DNA from: an uncultured Pseudomonadota bacterium
Lineage (GTDB): Bacteria; Myxococcota_A; UBA796; GCA-2862545
DNA length: 31,742 nt
Direction: 5' to 3'
Assembly (NCBI GenBank): GCA_937891875.1
Contig: CALATR010000795.1
Location: forward strand, 1 to 31,742
The position numbers and the translations under genes were made by a program. Shown here piece by piece: positions 18,326 to 26,215 of the stretch (positions are counted from its first letter, which is position 1; each line of letters begins with the position of its first letter). The notes beneath the pieces were generated by a model. The model did not search any database, was not told the DNA's origin, and saw only the letters and a program-made list of their open reading frames with translations.

Positions 18326-19555
18326 TCAGTCGGACCAGCCGCTCCGCAGCGCACCCACGCTGATGCCGCCGTACACGGGGAAGCGTACGGTCTTGTCGAC
18401 GGCCCAGTCCACGTCCAGCGCAAAGCCCTGGACCCCGACCATCAGGTCCCAGCGGCGGCCGGTGCGCACGATGCGACCGAGTCGCCCACCGGTCGACATC
18501 GCGCTTCCAACGCCCTGTTCCACGTCGAGCACCCACAGCCGCGACGGGCCGAGCGGGACCTTCAGGCCGAGCACCAGCTGCACATAGGTGCTGTCGACGA
18601 AGTAGCCGCCGCGCAGGCCGAGGCGCACGATGCGGCGAGCCTGCCAGCCGATGAGTCCCTCGCCGCCGCCGTTGTGTCCCCGGGCCTCGAGGCGGAGCTT
18701 GCCCGTGGTCCCGCGGACCGCCCCCCCGGCGAGGAAGCCCGGTCGCGGACGATCCAGCTCGATGAGCCCGCCCACCTGCGCGCCGGCCTCGGCGGACACC
18801 TCGAAGGACCACGGCTGGAACTTCACCAGCGCGACCGGGGGCACCCGCTTGAACGGGCTCGATGTCCTCAGGCGCCCGGGGGCGGGCTCGCCCTGGAAGC
18901 GCAGGCGCACGCCGAGTGCGGCGACGGTCCCGCGCTCCGGGGTGAAGAAGAAGAAGGCGTAGCCGGGCCGCTCGACGTCCAGCTCCTTCCCCTTCCAGGG
19001 CACCGCGACCAGCTTGGTCGCCTTCTGCTCGGTGCCGAGGTCGTCGACCTGGATGCGGAACTCCCACTGCAGGTCCGGGTCGAGCAGGCCGGAGAGGTCG
19101 AAGACACCGTCGGCAACCTGATAATCGACCTGGTACTCGGAGAACGCCCCGGTGTGGACCAGCACCACGCCGACCGCCTGGCGCAGGAAGACGCGCGCGG
19201 TCGAGCCCTCGACGACGACGACCTGGTTCTTGTCCCAGACCATCCAGTCGGCCACGCCCTCGTCACCGCGGGTGTTGCTCCACGTGCCGTCGGTGGCGAC
19301 CTCGAAGTCGATGTCCTCGAGGGAGGTCTTGCGCGTCGCGATGTCCTCTCGGGACCACACGTTGACCGACCGGGCGGCGAGCGACCGGGCGTCGGACTCG
19401 TCGAAGACCAGCTCGTGTCCGATCGACAGCGGCCGGGCGTCGTCGTTGATCCGGGACCACAGGCGGAAGTGGTTGTCCCAGTCGTGCCGGTGCGGGCCCT
19501 GGTGGACGTCACCGCTGCCGGCCTGGGCGAGCATCGCGAGCAGGAGTGCTATCAC
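18326..19555 (-). CDS. Exported beta-rich, outer-membrane-like protein coupled to M16 peptidase gene
   Basis: This 409-residue protein starts at GTG 19555, which overlaps the upstream stop (GTGA), so translation is coupled to the peptidase gene. The signal peptide is short (IALLLAMLAQAG). The mature N-terminus has a His cluster (HQGPHRHDWDNH, 18-29). Residues ~60-230 form a mixed beta domain (VVVVEGSTARVFLRQAVGVVL, split by turns, then YAFFFFTPERGTVAALGVRL). Residues ~245-409 alternate strand and turn as in an outer-membrane barrel, for example KLRLEARGHNGGGEGLIGW, RLGLRGGYFVDSTYVQLVLG and LMVGVQGFALDVDW. No family is recognised. The outer-membrane placement is an inference; the C-terminus (GWSD) lacks the usual final Phe. 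Its fixed pairing with a zinc peptidase suggests a functional link. Confidence 0.85.
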   Translation of the reverse strand: MIALLLAMLAQAGSGDVHQGPHRHDWDNHFRLWSRINDDARPLSIGHELVFDESDARSLAARSVNVWSREDIATRKTSLEDIDFEVATDGTWSNTRGDEGVADWMVWDKNQVVVVEGSTARVFLRQAVGVVLVHTGAFSEYQVDYQVADGVFDLSGLLDPDLQWEFRIQVDDLGTEQKATKLVAVPWKGKELDVERPGYAFFFFTPERGTVAALGVRLRFQGEPAPGRLRTSSPFKRVPPVALVKFQPWSFEVSAEAGAQVGGLIELDRPRPGFLAGGAVRGTTGKLRLEARGHNGGGEGLIGWQARRIVRLGLRGGYFVDSTYVQLVLGLKVPLGPSRLWVLDVEQGVGSAMSTGGRLGRIVRTGRRWDLMVGVQGFALDVDWAVDKTVRFPVYGGISVGALRSGWSD

Positions 19556-22221
19556 GGCACCACCTCCCGCTCGAGGGTCTTCGGCGTTCGACCTGCCTCC
19601 GTCAGTGACGGAAGCGTGCGCTCGGCCGGGCCGACCACCACCCAGGCCGCCTGGTCCAGGCACGCGCCCAGGTCCTCGGCCAGCGCTGCTGCCTCCACCC
19701 CGTCCAGCTGGGTGCGGTGCCAGCCCAGGGGATCGGCGAGGGTGCCGCCGTCGCGGTGGGCCTGGAAGACCAGCGCCTCGATGCCCTCCAGGCTGTCCGC
19801 CCGCCCGACCAGCGCCCGCTGCTCCCGATCGACCGCGGTCGGCAGGCGCCCGGCGGGGTCGTCGCGCAGCCCTGCGAGCGACACCTCGACCTCCACCAGG
19901 GCCTCGCCCACCCGCTCGGGCACGGTGTCGATGACCACGTCGAGCTGGGCCGTGCCGTCCGGCCACCACGAGAGGCTGGACCAGGGCGTGTAGGTCAGCC
20001 CGCGCTGGTGGCGCAGATCGTCCCACAGGGCCTCCTGCACCATGCGCCGCAGGACCCGCCGCTCGGCGATGCTGCCCGCGTCCGGCAGACGGCAGCGCCA
20101 GCGCAGCGACGCGTGCCCCATGGCCGGAGCGTCCGCGACCGCCGCCAGCGGCGTCGGCGGACCCGCCGCCTCACCGATCGGGTAGGGCTCCGGCGGGATC
20201 CCCTGGCGCAGCCGGAAGCGCTCGAAGCGCTTCGCCGCGACCTTGACGATCTGCTCCGGCTCCTGCGGTCCGCTGACGATGACGACGGCGTGGCCGGGCT
20301 GGTAGGTGCGCCACAGGTACGCGGCGATGGTGGCGGCGTCGATCGAGCGCATCGCCTGCAGCTCGCCCAGGCCAGGTCCCCGCGAGGGCGGGTGGTCGGG
20401 GGTGATGGCCTCGGTCAGCGCGTCGTCCGCGATGTGGCCGACCTGGAGCCGGGAACCCTTCAGGGCGCTGCGCAGGCGGCGGACGTGGCGGTCGAGGTCC
20501 TCGTCGCGTTCCCGGGCGGCGTTGACGACCGGCACCCGCAGGATGACCTCGGTGGCCAGCGCGTCGATCGCCTGGAAGAGCTGGCGCTCGGGGGCGACGG
20601 TCCACAGCTCGACCCGATCGCGGTGGGTTCGCGAGTGGGTCCGCACCCCCCACGCCTCGGACCGGCCGAACCCGGTCGACAGCGCCTCGCCCAGGGTCGT
20701 GAGCCCGAGGGGGCCAGCACCGATCCCGCCGGGGAGCTGCACGGTGGCCATCACGTAGGGGGAGTCCTCGCGCTGGATGCCGTAGACGACCAGCCCGCTG
20801 GGGAGCTGCGTCCGGGCGATGCGAACCGAGGGCATCTCTGGAACATCCGCCTCGAACGCCTGGTGTCGCTGGGCGGCGGACGGGACGGGGGCGGGCGCCA
20901 CCTCCCAGTCCGGAGCGTCGGTCGGCACGCCGCTCTGCACGAACACCCACGCCGCCCGGTCTGCGGTGAGCCAGCGCTGGGCGAACTGGGCCGTGCCCTT
21001 GGGGCGCCACTTCTTCACCCGGGCCACCGTGTCCTCGATGGGGGTGAGCGGCTCGCCGGCGGCCAGCTGGGAGACGAAGCGACGGGCCCGCGCGGAGGCA
21101 CGCACGCTGTCGTGGATGAGGTCCTGGGGCGCCTCGGCGCGGCTGCGGTCCAGCCGGCGCTTCAGGTCGCGGCGCCCCTTCTTCCGCCAGGCGTCGTCCA
21201 GCGCGCTCATGACCGTGCCCTGCAGGCTCTTGCCGGCCTTGACCTGGTGGTCGAGCTCGACGGCACAGACCAGCGCTGGCGCCACGGGGTGGGAGGCGAC
21301 CGAGCAGGAGGCGCGCAGGACCTCGGGCTCGTCGCGCAGGGCGCGGTCGAGGGCGCCGCCGAGGTGGCCGGCGGCGATGGAGATGGCCGCCGAGCGCCCC
21401 AGATCCCGGGGCAGGTTCCAGGCCACGAGCAGGGTGGAGGTGGGCTGGTCCTGCACCACGGTGACCAGCTCCGTGGACACGGGCTTCGCCGGCGGCTGGC
21501 GGGGCCCGCTCGCCTCCTCGGACTCCGGCGCCACCACGCGGGGACGTGCCGTGCCGTGGGCCTCCTCGAGCACCCCGCGGACCGCCTGCGCGTCGAAGCC
21601 GCCGGTGATCGCCAGCACCGCATGCTCGGGGGTGTAGGAGGCTGCGGCGACCGCGCGGGCCGCGTCGAGATCGAGGGACGGGAGCGAGAAGTCCGGCTCG
21701 ACGAAGGCGATGTGCGCGGGATGGTCGGGGGGCAGCAGCGCCTGATACAGCGCGCGGGAGACGGCCTTGCCCGCACCGTCCCGCTCGCGCCGCTCCTGGT
21801 CGATGACCGCGACCTCCACCGCGGTCTCCGCCGGGCCGACCCCGCGGATCGGGTCCTGCAGCCCGCGCACGAAGGTCTGGACCATCCAGGTGGCCTGTCC
21901 CGACGGGCAGGTGGCGCTGAAGAACGTCTCCTCGGGTCCGGTCCCGGCGCCGGCGTCGCAGCCGCGCTCCTGGAACGCCGTCCACACGTCGACGTCGTCG
22001 TCGACCGCCCGGAACCACAGGTGCTCGACCAGGTGGGCTGCGCCGGCCGCGTCCTCGGGATCGTCGTGGTAGCCGCGGTCGAGGCGCAGCACGATGGAGG
22101 CGGTCGCGCTGGACGCGGTGGGCTGCAGTGCCACCTGCAGCCCGCCCTCGAAGGTCAGCCCGACCGGGCTCCCGAAGCGGGGCTCGGCCGCAGCCGCGTT
22201 GCCGGTGCCCAAGGCCAACAA
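19552..22221 (-). CDS. Exported M16-family (pitrilysin/insulinase-type) zinc peptidase
   Basis: The protein has 889 residues if started at TTG 22221. The inverted zinc motif HLVEH is present (His63, Glu66, His67). A third ligand is likely Glu143 in VIDQE, 76 residues on, the normal spacing, so the first M16 domain should be active. The second half (from ~residue 470, RIARTQLPSGLVVYGIQRED) repeats the fold without HxxEH, as usual for the inactive partner domain. Together they would form the clam-shell that degrades peptides. The sequence before TTG 22221, read in frame from ATA 22239 (ARVLLLLLALGTGNAAAA), completes a good signal peptide, so it is probably periplasmic. No ATG or GTG start is available, and the true initiation codon is unclear. 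It is coupled by GTGA to the following gene. Confidence 0.93.
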   Translation of the reverse strand: MLALGTGNAAAAEPRFGSPVGLTFEGGLQVALQPTASSATASIVLRLDRGYHDDPEDAAGAAHLVEHLWFRAVDDDVDVWTAFQERGCDAGAGTGPEETFFSATCPSGQATWMVQTFVRGLQDPIRGVGPAETAVEVAVIDQERRERDGAGKAVSRALYQALLPPDHPAHIAFVEPDFSLPSLDLDAARAVAAASYTPEHAVLAITGGFDAQAVRGVLEEAHGTARPRVVAPESEEASGPRQPPAKPVSTELVTVVQDQPTSTLLVAWNLPRDLGRSAAISIAAGHLGGALDRALRDEPEVLRASCSVASHPVAPALVCAVELDHQVKAGKSLQGTVMSALDDAWRKKGRRDLKRRLDRSRAEAPQDLIHDSVRASARARRFVSQLAAGEPLTPIEDTVARVKKWRPKGTAQFAQRWLTADRAAWVFVQSGVPTDAPDWEVAPAPVPSAAQRHQAFEADVPEMPSVRIARTQLPSGLVVYGIQREDSPYVMATVQLPGGIGAGPLGLTTLGEALSTGFGRSEAWGVRTHSRTHRDRVELWTVAPERQLFQAIDALATEVILRVPVVNAARERDEDLDRHVRRLRSALKGSRLQVGHIADDALTEAITPDHPPSRGPGLGELQAMRSIDAATIAAYLWRTYQPGHAVVIVSGPQEPEQIVKVAAKRFERFRLRQGIPPEPYPIGEAAGPPTPLAAVADAPAMGHASLRWRCRLPDAGSIAERRVLRRMVQEALWDDLRHQRGLTYTPWSSLSWWPDGTAQLDVVIDTVPERVGEALVEVEVSLAGLRDDPAGRLPTAVDREQRALVGRADSLEGIEALVFQAHRDGGTLADPLGWHRTQLDGVEAAALAEDLGACLDQAAWVVVGPAERTLPSLTEAGRTPKTLEREVVP

Positions 22222-22236
22222 CAGGAGAACGCGCGC

Positions 22237-22242
22237 TATGAT
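22237..22242 (+). promoter_or_regulatory. Candidate -10 element of the MopE-motif lipoprotein genes
   Basis: TATGAT is a 5/6 match to the -10 box, 45 bases before ATG 22287 and within the first codons of the divergent M16 gene. No -35 box is visible at the right distance. Confidence 0.28.
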
Positions 22243-22286
22243 GACCCCCCAGGGAAGAGGGCAGTTTGAACCGGCGCGGGGGACGA

Positions 22287-24074
22287 ATGCAAGCGATGCG
22301 GATGGGACTCGTCGCAGTGGCGCTGGGAGCGGGGGCGTGCGTGCTCGACGACATCGACGAGGACGGCTTCGGGGCCCTGCTCGACTGCGACGACTGGGAC
22401 GCCGCAGCCAGCCCGGACGGGATCGAGATCTGCGACGGCATCGACAACAACTGCAACGGCACCATCGACGAAGGGGTCACGCTGTGGGCGTACCCGGACG
22501 CGGACGGCGATGGTCACGGCGCCGAGCAGGGCGTGGTCGCGGTGTGCGAGCTGGGGCCGGGCCAGGTGGACGTCGGCGGGGACTGTGACGACAGCGACCC
22601 CGAGATCCACCCCGGCGCCGAGGAGGTCTGTGACGGCGTGCTCAACGACTGCACGGGCGAGCTCGACGGCGAGGGTGGCGCCGAGTGGATCACCGCCGGC
22701 GGCAGCCGCATCTTCACCGGCGCAGCGCTGGGCCTGGGTGACGCCCCCCTGCGTCTGCTCACCCTGGACGAGCCCGGGGAGATGGTGTTCTGCGGCGGCG
22801 GCCACGAAGTCGAGCTGCAGATCGATGGCGTCGACGTCACGCTGCGGGCACGGGAGGGCCAGCGCGAGGTCGCCCTCATGAGCGAGGGGGACGAGCCGGT
22901 GATCCGGGTGAACGGCGGGCAGCTCACCCTCGACGGCATTCGCGTCAGCTCGCGTCAGCTGGGCTTCGTCATCGACGAGAACCGGCGTAGTACCGGGATC
23001 TCCTGCCATGGTGCGGGCTCGTCGGTGACCCTGCGCAACAGCCGCATCGACAACCCGTGGGGCACCTACGGGTCCCCGCTGCTCGCGGCGTGGGATGGCT
23101 GCACGGTGGACGCCCGAGACAGCACGTTCGAACTCTCGATGGAGTACGTCGGCGTGTGGGCCTCGGGGGGCGAGCACAGGTTCGTGGACTCGCAGTTCGT
23201 GGGCGAGGAGATCTCGTCGCACGGACGCGGCCTGGAGCTGGTCGACGGCGCCCGGACGACCCTGCGGGGGGTGCGGTTCAAGGACCTGGACTCGAGGTTC
23301 GGTCCCGCGCTGACCGCAACGAATGCCGAGGTCGTCGTGGAGCCCTCCGAGCAGCGGCCGACCTCCTTCCAACACCTCACCGCCGGCGATCGCGGCGCCG
23401 TCCGGCTGGAGCGCTCGACCCTGACCGCAACCGACTGGGCTGGCGTCGACATCAGCAACTACACCGACGACACCTACGGGCCCGAGGTCGTGGTCGCTGG
23501 CGCCGGCTCGTGGCGGATCCCGGACGGGGCGACCTTCTCCTGTGACGACACCGGCTGCGGCGAGGGCATCGTGCGCGAGCTGGGCACGGACGGCGAGATG
23601 GTGCGCGTGGGGCGCGAGACCGTCGCCAACGTGGTGTTCGTGGAGCGCTGGGCGCGCCTCACGAGGCTCGAGGTGAAGGCCAGCCTGGACGAGGGCTGCA
23701 CCGCGACCGGCTTCTGGAGCGTCACCACCAGCGCGCCGAGCCGGGACGACGACTACCGGGCCTTCTCCACCCGGACCTGGCCCATGCCGCCGAGCTCCGA
23801 GGAAGGCTGGCTCGACAGCGGGCCCATCGGGGTCGAGCTCGAGTCCACCCAGCACCTGTCCCTCGGCATCCGGGTCGTCTGCCCCGAGGGCGCCGACTGG
23901 CGCGCCGTGCGCGGCAGCGCGCAGGAGGACCCGAGCTTCGCCCGCGTCTGGGGACACGTCGCAGACACCGACTTCGGCGTGGAGGACCGGGGAGAGTGGG
24001 ACGAGTTCACCGAGACCACCGACGACCTCTTCGCCATGCGCCTGCACCTCGACTACCTCGGCCCGGAGGAGTGA
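22287..24074 (+). CDS. MopE-motif metal-binding lipoprotein with beta-helix domain
   Basis: This 595-residue protein starts at ATG 22287 behind GGGGGA (22278-22283). ATGs at 22296 and 22302 are alternatives. A hydrophobic N-terminus ends at Cys18 (GAGAC), a weak lipobox, so a lipoprotein is probable. Two Asp/Cys-rich MopE-type units follow: CDDWD...CDGIDNNCNGTIDEG at 34-63 and CDDSD...CDGVLNDCTG at 100-124. In the copper-binding protein MopE such motifs bind metal. From about residue 200 the chain looks like a right-handed beta-helix (LTLDGIRV, VTLRNSRI, CTVDARDSTF, HRFVDSQF, TLRGVRF), as in surface-attached binding or polysaccharide-acting proteins. No catalytic residues are evident. It overlaps the next gene by one base (TGATG). 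Confidence 0.88.
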   Translation: MQAMRMGLVAVALGAGACVLDDIDEDGFGALLDCDDWDAAASPDGIEICDGIDNNCNGTIDEGVTLWAYPDADGDGHGAEQGVVAVCELGPGQVDVGGDCDDSDPEIHPGAEEVCDGVLNDCTGELDGEGGAEWITAGGSRIFTGAALGLGDAPLRLLTLDEPGEMVFCGGGHEVELQIDGVDVTLRAREGQREVALMSEGDEPVIRVNGGQLTLDGIRVSSRQLGFVIDENRRSTGISCHGAGSSVTLRNSRIDNPWGTYGSPLLAAWDGCTVDARDSTFELSMEYVGVWASGGEHRFVDSQFVGEEISSHGRGLELVDGARTTLRGVRFKDLDSRFGPALTATNAEVVVEPSEQRPTSFQHLTAGDRGAVRLERSTLTATDWAGVDISNYTDDTYGPEVVVAGAGSWRIPDGATFSCDDTGCGEGIVRELGTDGEMVRVGRETVANVVFVERWARLTRLEVKASLDEGCTATGFWSVTTSAPSRDDDYRAFSTRTWPMPPSSEEGWLDSGPIGVELESTQHLSLGIRVVCPEGADWRAVRGSAQEDPSFARVWGHVADTDFGVEDRGEWDEFTETTDDLFAMRLHLDYLGPEE

Positions 24075-25096
24075 TGCGCTCCGCCCTCCTGCTCCCGCTG
24101 CTCGCCCTGTCCTGCACCGGTGGACCCGCGTGCGAGGACCTCTTCGTCGACCTCGACGGGGACGGCTACGGCGAGTTCGCTCCCAACGCGTGCGGCCCCG
24201 ATGTGCCGCTGGTGGAGGAGGGCGGCGACTGCGACGACGAGGATCCGCTCGTCTTCCCCGGCCAGGTCGAGCTGTGCAACGGGCGCCTCGACGACTGCGA
24301 AGACACCTCGTTCGACATCCTGTGCGATCGCGCGATCCTGGCCCAGTGCGGCGACACGATTGGCATCTACACCGCCGGCGGCGGCGGGTTCACCGCGGCG
24401 GGCACCGAGGTGTGGTCGGCGAAGCTGCCGATCCCCGACGCCGATCCTCGCGGCGCCGCCCGCATCGACGCCTCCCGCTTCGTCGTCGTGAGCGGCACGT
24501 CCACGCCGGAGCTGCTCATCCACGACGTCTCCGACGGCACCTGGACCCGCCACACCATCGACGGCTGGCAGATCCGCGACGAACCGTTGATCGGCGGCGT
24601 CGCGGCCTACCGCGGCAAGGTCTACGTCGCGTCGAGCGCCGGGGACGCGACCGGGCTGTACAGCTTCGACCCCGACACCGGAGAAGGCGCCATCTTCCAG
24701 CCGATGTCGGGGGACTCGACCCCGCTGTACGTCACGTTGGGGGAGGGCAACATGGCCTGGGTCGTGCGCGCGGACTCCGTCCTGGAGAGCTTCTCCCTCT
24801 CCGACACGGGCGCTCCCATCACCGTGTTGACTCCTCGCTGGGGATTCAAGACCGTCGCCGTCAGCGCTGGCGGAGACTGGGTCGCGACGGACGCGCAGAG
24901 CGTCTACTACTTCCGTGCCGGCATCCAGCGGCTGTACACCGGCCTGGACGACATCGTGTCCGCCGACCGCCACGACGACTTCGGCTGGGTCGCGTCCGGT
25001 CCGACCTCCACGATCGCCAGCCTCGACCAGGGCTTCAGCGAGGACACCTTCGACCTGCCCGCCTCCGGCCCGTGCTGGGTGGCCTGGGCGGACTGA
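24074..25096 (+). CDS. MopE-motif metal-binding lipoprotein with propeller-like domain
   Basis: This 340-residue protein starts at ATG 24074, which shares its A with the upstream TGA, with GGAGGAG at 24065-24071. The lipobox is ALSC (Cys14). Residues ~22-75 carry one MopE-type unit: DLDGDGYGEF, GDCDDEDPLVFPG, then ELCNGRLDDCEDTSFD. The final DE(G) is replaced by DTSFD. The remaining ~250 residues show repeating blade-like beta segments (ARIDASRFVVVSG, AAYRGKVYVASSAGDATGLY, MAWVVRADSVLES, VAVSAGGDWVATD), suggesting a beta-propeller. It is probably on the outer surface together with its upstream neighbour. The shared motif but different second domains suggest metal-stabilised stalks carrying different heads; that is inference. 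Confidence 0.88.
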   Translation: MRSALLLPLLALSCTGGPACEDLFVDLDGDGYGEFAPNACGPDVPLVEEGGDCDDEDPLVFPGQVELCNGRLDDCEDTSFDILCDRAILAQCGDTIGIYTAGGGGFTAAGTEVWSAKLPIPDADPRGAARIDASRFVVVSGTSTPELLIHDVSDGTWTRHTIDGWQIRDEPLIGGVAAYRGKVYVASSAGDATGLYSFDPDTGEGAIFQPMSGDSTPLYVTLGEGNMAWVVRADSVLESFSLSDTGAPITVLTPRWGFKTVAVSAGGDWVATDAQSVYYFRAGIQRLYTGLDDIVSADRHDDFGWVASGPTSTIASLDQGFSEDTFDLPASGPCWVAWAD

Positions 25097-25108
25097 CCCG
25101 CGAGGCCC

Positions 25109-25128
25109 GACGTTCCACGTGGAACGTC
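25109..25128. other. parS-like 20-bp perfect palindrome
   Basis: A perfect 20-bp palindrome, centred between 25118 and 25119, lies between the stop at 25096 and the start at 25142. Its inner 14 bases, GTTCCACGTGGAAC, equal the core of the parS site bound by ParB in myxobacteria and several other phyla, as I remember it. Only the outermost T/A of the usual 16-bp site is replaced (C/G here). It is the only such site I found in the window, and no parA or parB gene is present. It could alternatively act as a hairpin after the upstream gene, but no T-tract follows. Confidence 0.6.
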
Positions 25129-25141
25129 ATAGGGTGGCGCC

Positions 25142-26215
25142 ATGCTGATCCTGGCCCTCGCGCTCACCGGCACCGCCCAGGCGACCGACGTCGCCGTCGA
25201 CGTGGCCGAGGTGCCCGGCTCCACCCGCATGGTGGGCATGGCCGGCGCATATCGGGCCATCGCCGAGGGCTCCGCCGCCCAGCGCCTCAACCCGGCCTCC
25301 CTGGCCGTGCGCCCCACCGGCAGCGACCGCTCCGAGCTGGACTGGGACTACGTCGCCACCGCCCGCGGCCTCGTGCCCGTGCTCTTCACCCTCGACCTGT
25401 CCCAGCTGGCCGATGCCCCGCTGCCGACCCTGGGCATCACGCTCGGCGGGGTGCTGCGCCGCGACGGGCACGCGGGCGCCGGCCTCCTCGACCTGACGAC
25501 CGTGTACGACAGCGAGACCGGACGCGGCACCGCCCGGGTGGAGGTGTCCGCCGGATATGGTCGTTCCCTGCTTGATGATCGGCTGCAGGTCGGCATCATG
25601 CCTGCCCTGCAGGTCGTCCGTGCCGGGGGCGCCCGGGATCCGGTCACCGCGGTCCTGCCGACCCTGGGCGTGGGGGTCCGCTGGGACGTGCGTGACAGCC
25701 CCTTCCGCTTCGGCGCCTCCCTGCGCACCCCCTGGCGCACCCGGGTCGACGACCCTGTGGTAGACGGCATCCGCCTGCCGTGGGAGGCCGGCGTGGGCAT
25801 GGCCGTACGCCGCGGTCGCATGAGCCACGGCCCCAAGCCCGCCGAGCCGTCCGACGACCTCCTCTTCGTGCAGTACGCCGTCGACCTGTCGGTCGGCGGA
25901 CCGGCGAAGGACGTCACCTCGCTCGAGGCGTGGACCCGCGATCAGGTGAGCGCCGGCGACGTGCCGACGACCGTGAGCTTCGCGACCGGCCTCGAGGTCG
26001 AGCCGGCGCCGCACTTCCTGCGGGTGCGCATGGGCGTCTACACCGAGCCCAGCCGCGCCCGGTTCAGCCTGGACGGCGTGCGCGTGCACGGCACGGTGGG
26101 CCTGGACATCGCCCTGTTCGAGCTCCCGAAGAGCCGCTGGCGCTGGATGATCGGGCCGGTCGTGGATGCGAGCAGCCTGGGCGTGCGTCCGGCGATCGGC
26201 GTCGGGCTGTGGTGA
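25142..26215 (+). CDS. FadL/PorV-type outer-membrane protein
   Basis: This 357-residue protein starts at ATG 25142 with a modest GGGTGG ribosome site. The signal peptide ends near TAQA|T (residue 14). The mature N-terminus carries STRMVGMAGAYRAIAEGSAA followed by LNPASLA. This is the hallmark of the OMPP1/FadL and PorV/UPF0164 families, in which a conserved plug-region Gly and an Asn-Pro-Ala turn precede the barrel. The rest alternates in strand-length amphipathic blocks (TLGITLGGVLRRDG, VEVSAGYGRSL, TLGVGVRWDV, FRFGASLRTPW, VRMGVYTEPSRARFSLDG) to the end. FadL proteins pass hydrophobic compounds; PorV-like proteins assist type IX secretion. Which applies here is open. It may be co-transcribed with the MopE-motif genes, separated by the parS-like palindrome. 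Its stop abuts that of the GH6 gene. Confidence 0.85.
   Translation: MLILALALTGTAQATDVAVDVAEVPGSTRMVGMAGAYRAIAEGSAAQRLNPASLAVRPTGSDRSELDWDYVATARGLVPVLFTLDLSQLADAPLPTLGITLGGVLRRDGHAGAGLLDLTTVYDSETGRGTARVEVSAGYGRSLLDDRLQVGIMPALQVVRAGGARDPVTAVLPTLGVGVRWDVRDSPFRFGASLRTPWRTRVDDPVVDGIRLPWEAGVGMAVRRGRMSHGPKPAEPSDDLLFVQYAVDLSVGGPAKDVTSLEAWTRDQVSAGDVPTTVSFATGLEVEPAPHFLRVRMGVYTEPSRARFSLDGVRVHGTVGLDIALFELPKSRWRWMIGPVVDASSLGVRPAIGVGLW

Noticed and set aside
19717..22269. 850-codon plus-strand frame opposite the M16 peptidase.
   Set aside because: The peptidase frame carries HLVEH and the second M16 domain; the plus frame reads as low-complexity Gly/Arg/Val.
22236..24047. Long minus-strand frame opposite the first MopE-motif lipoprotein.
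   Set aside because: Shadow of a GC-rich gene; lacks any recognisable motif.
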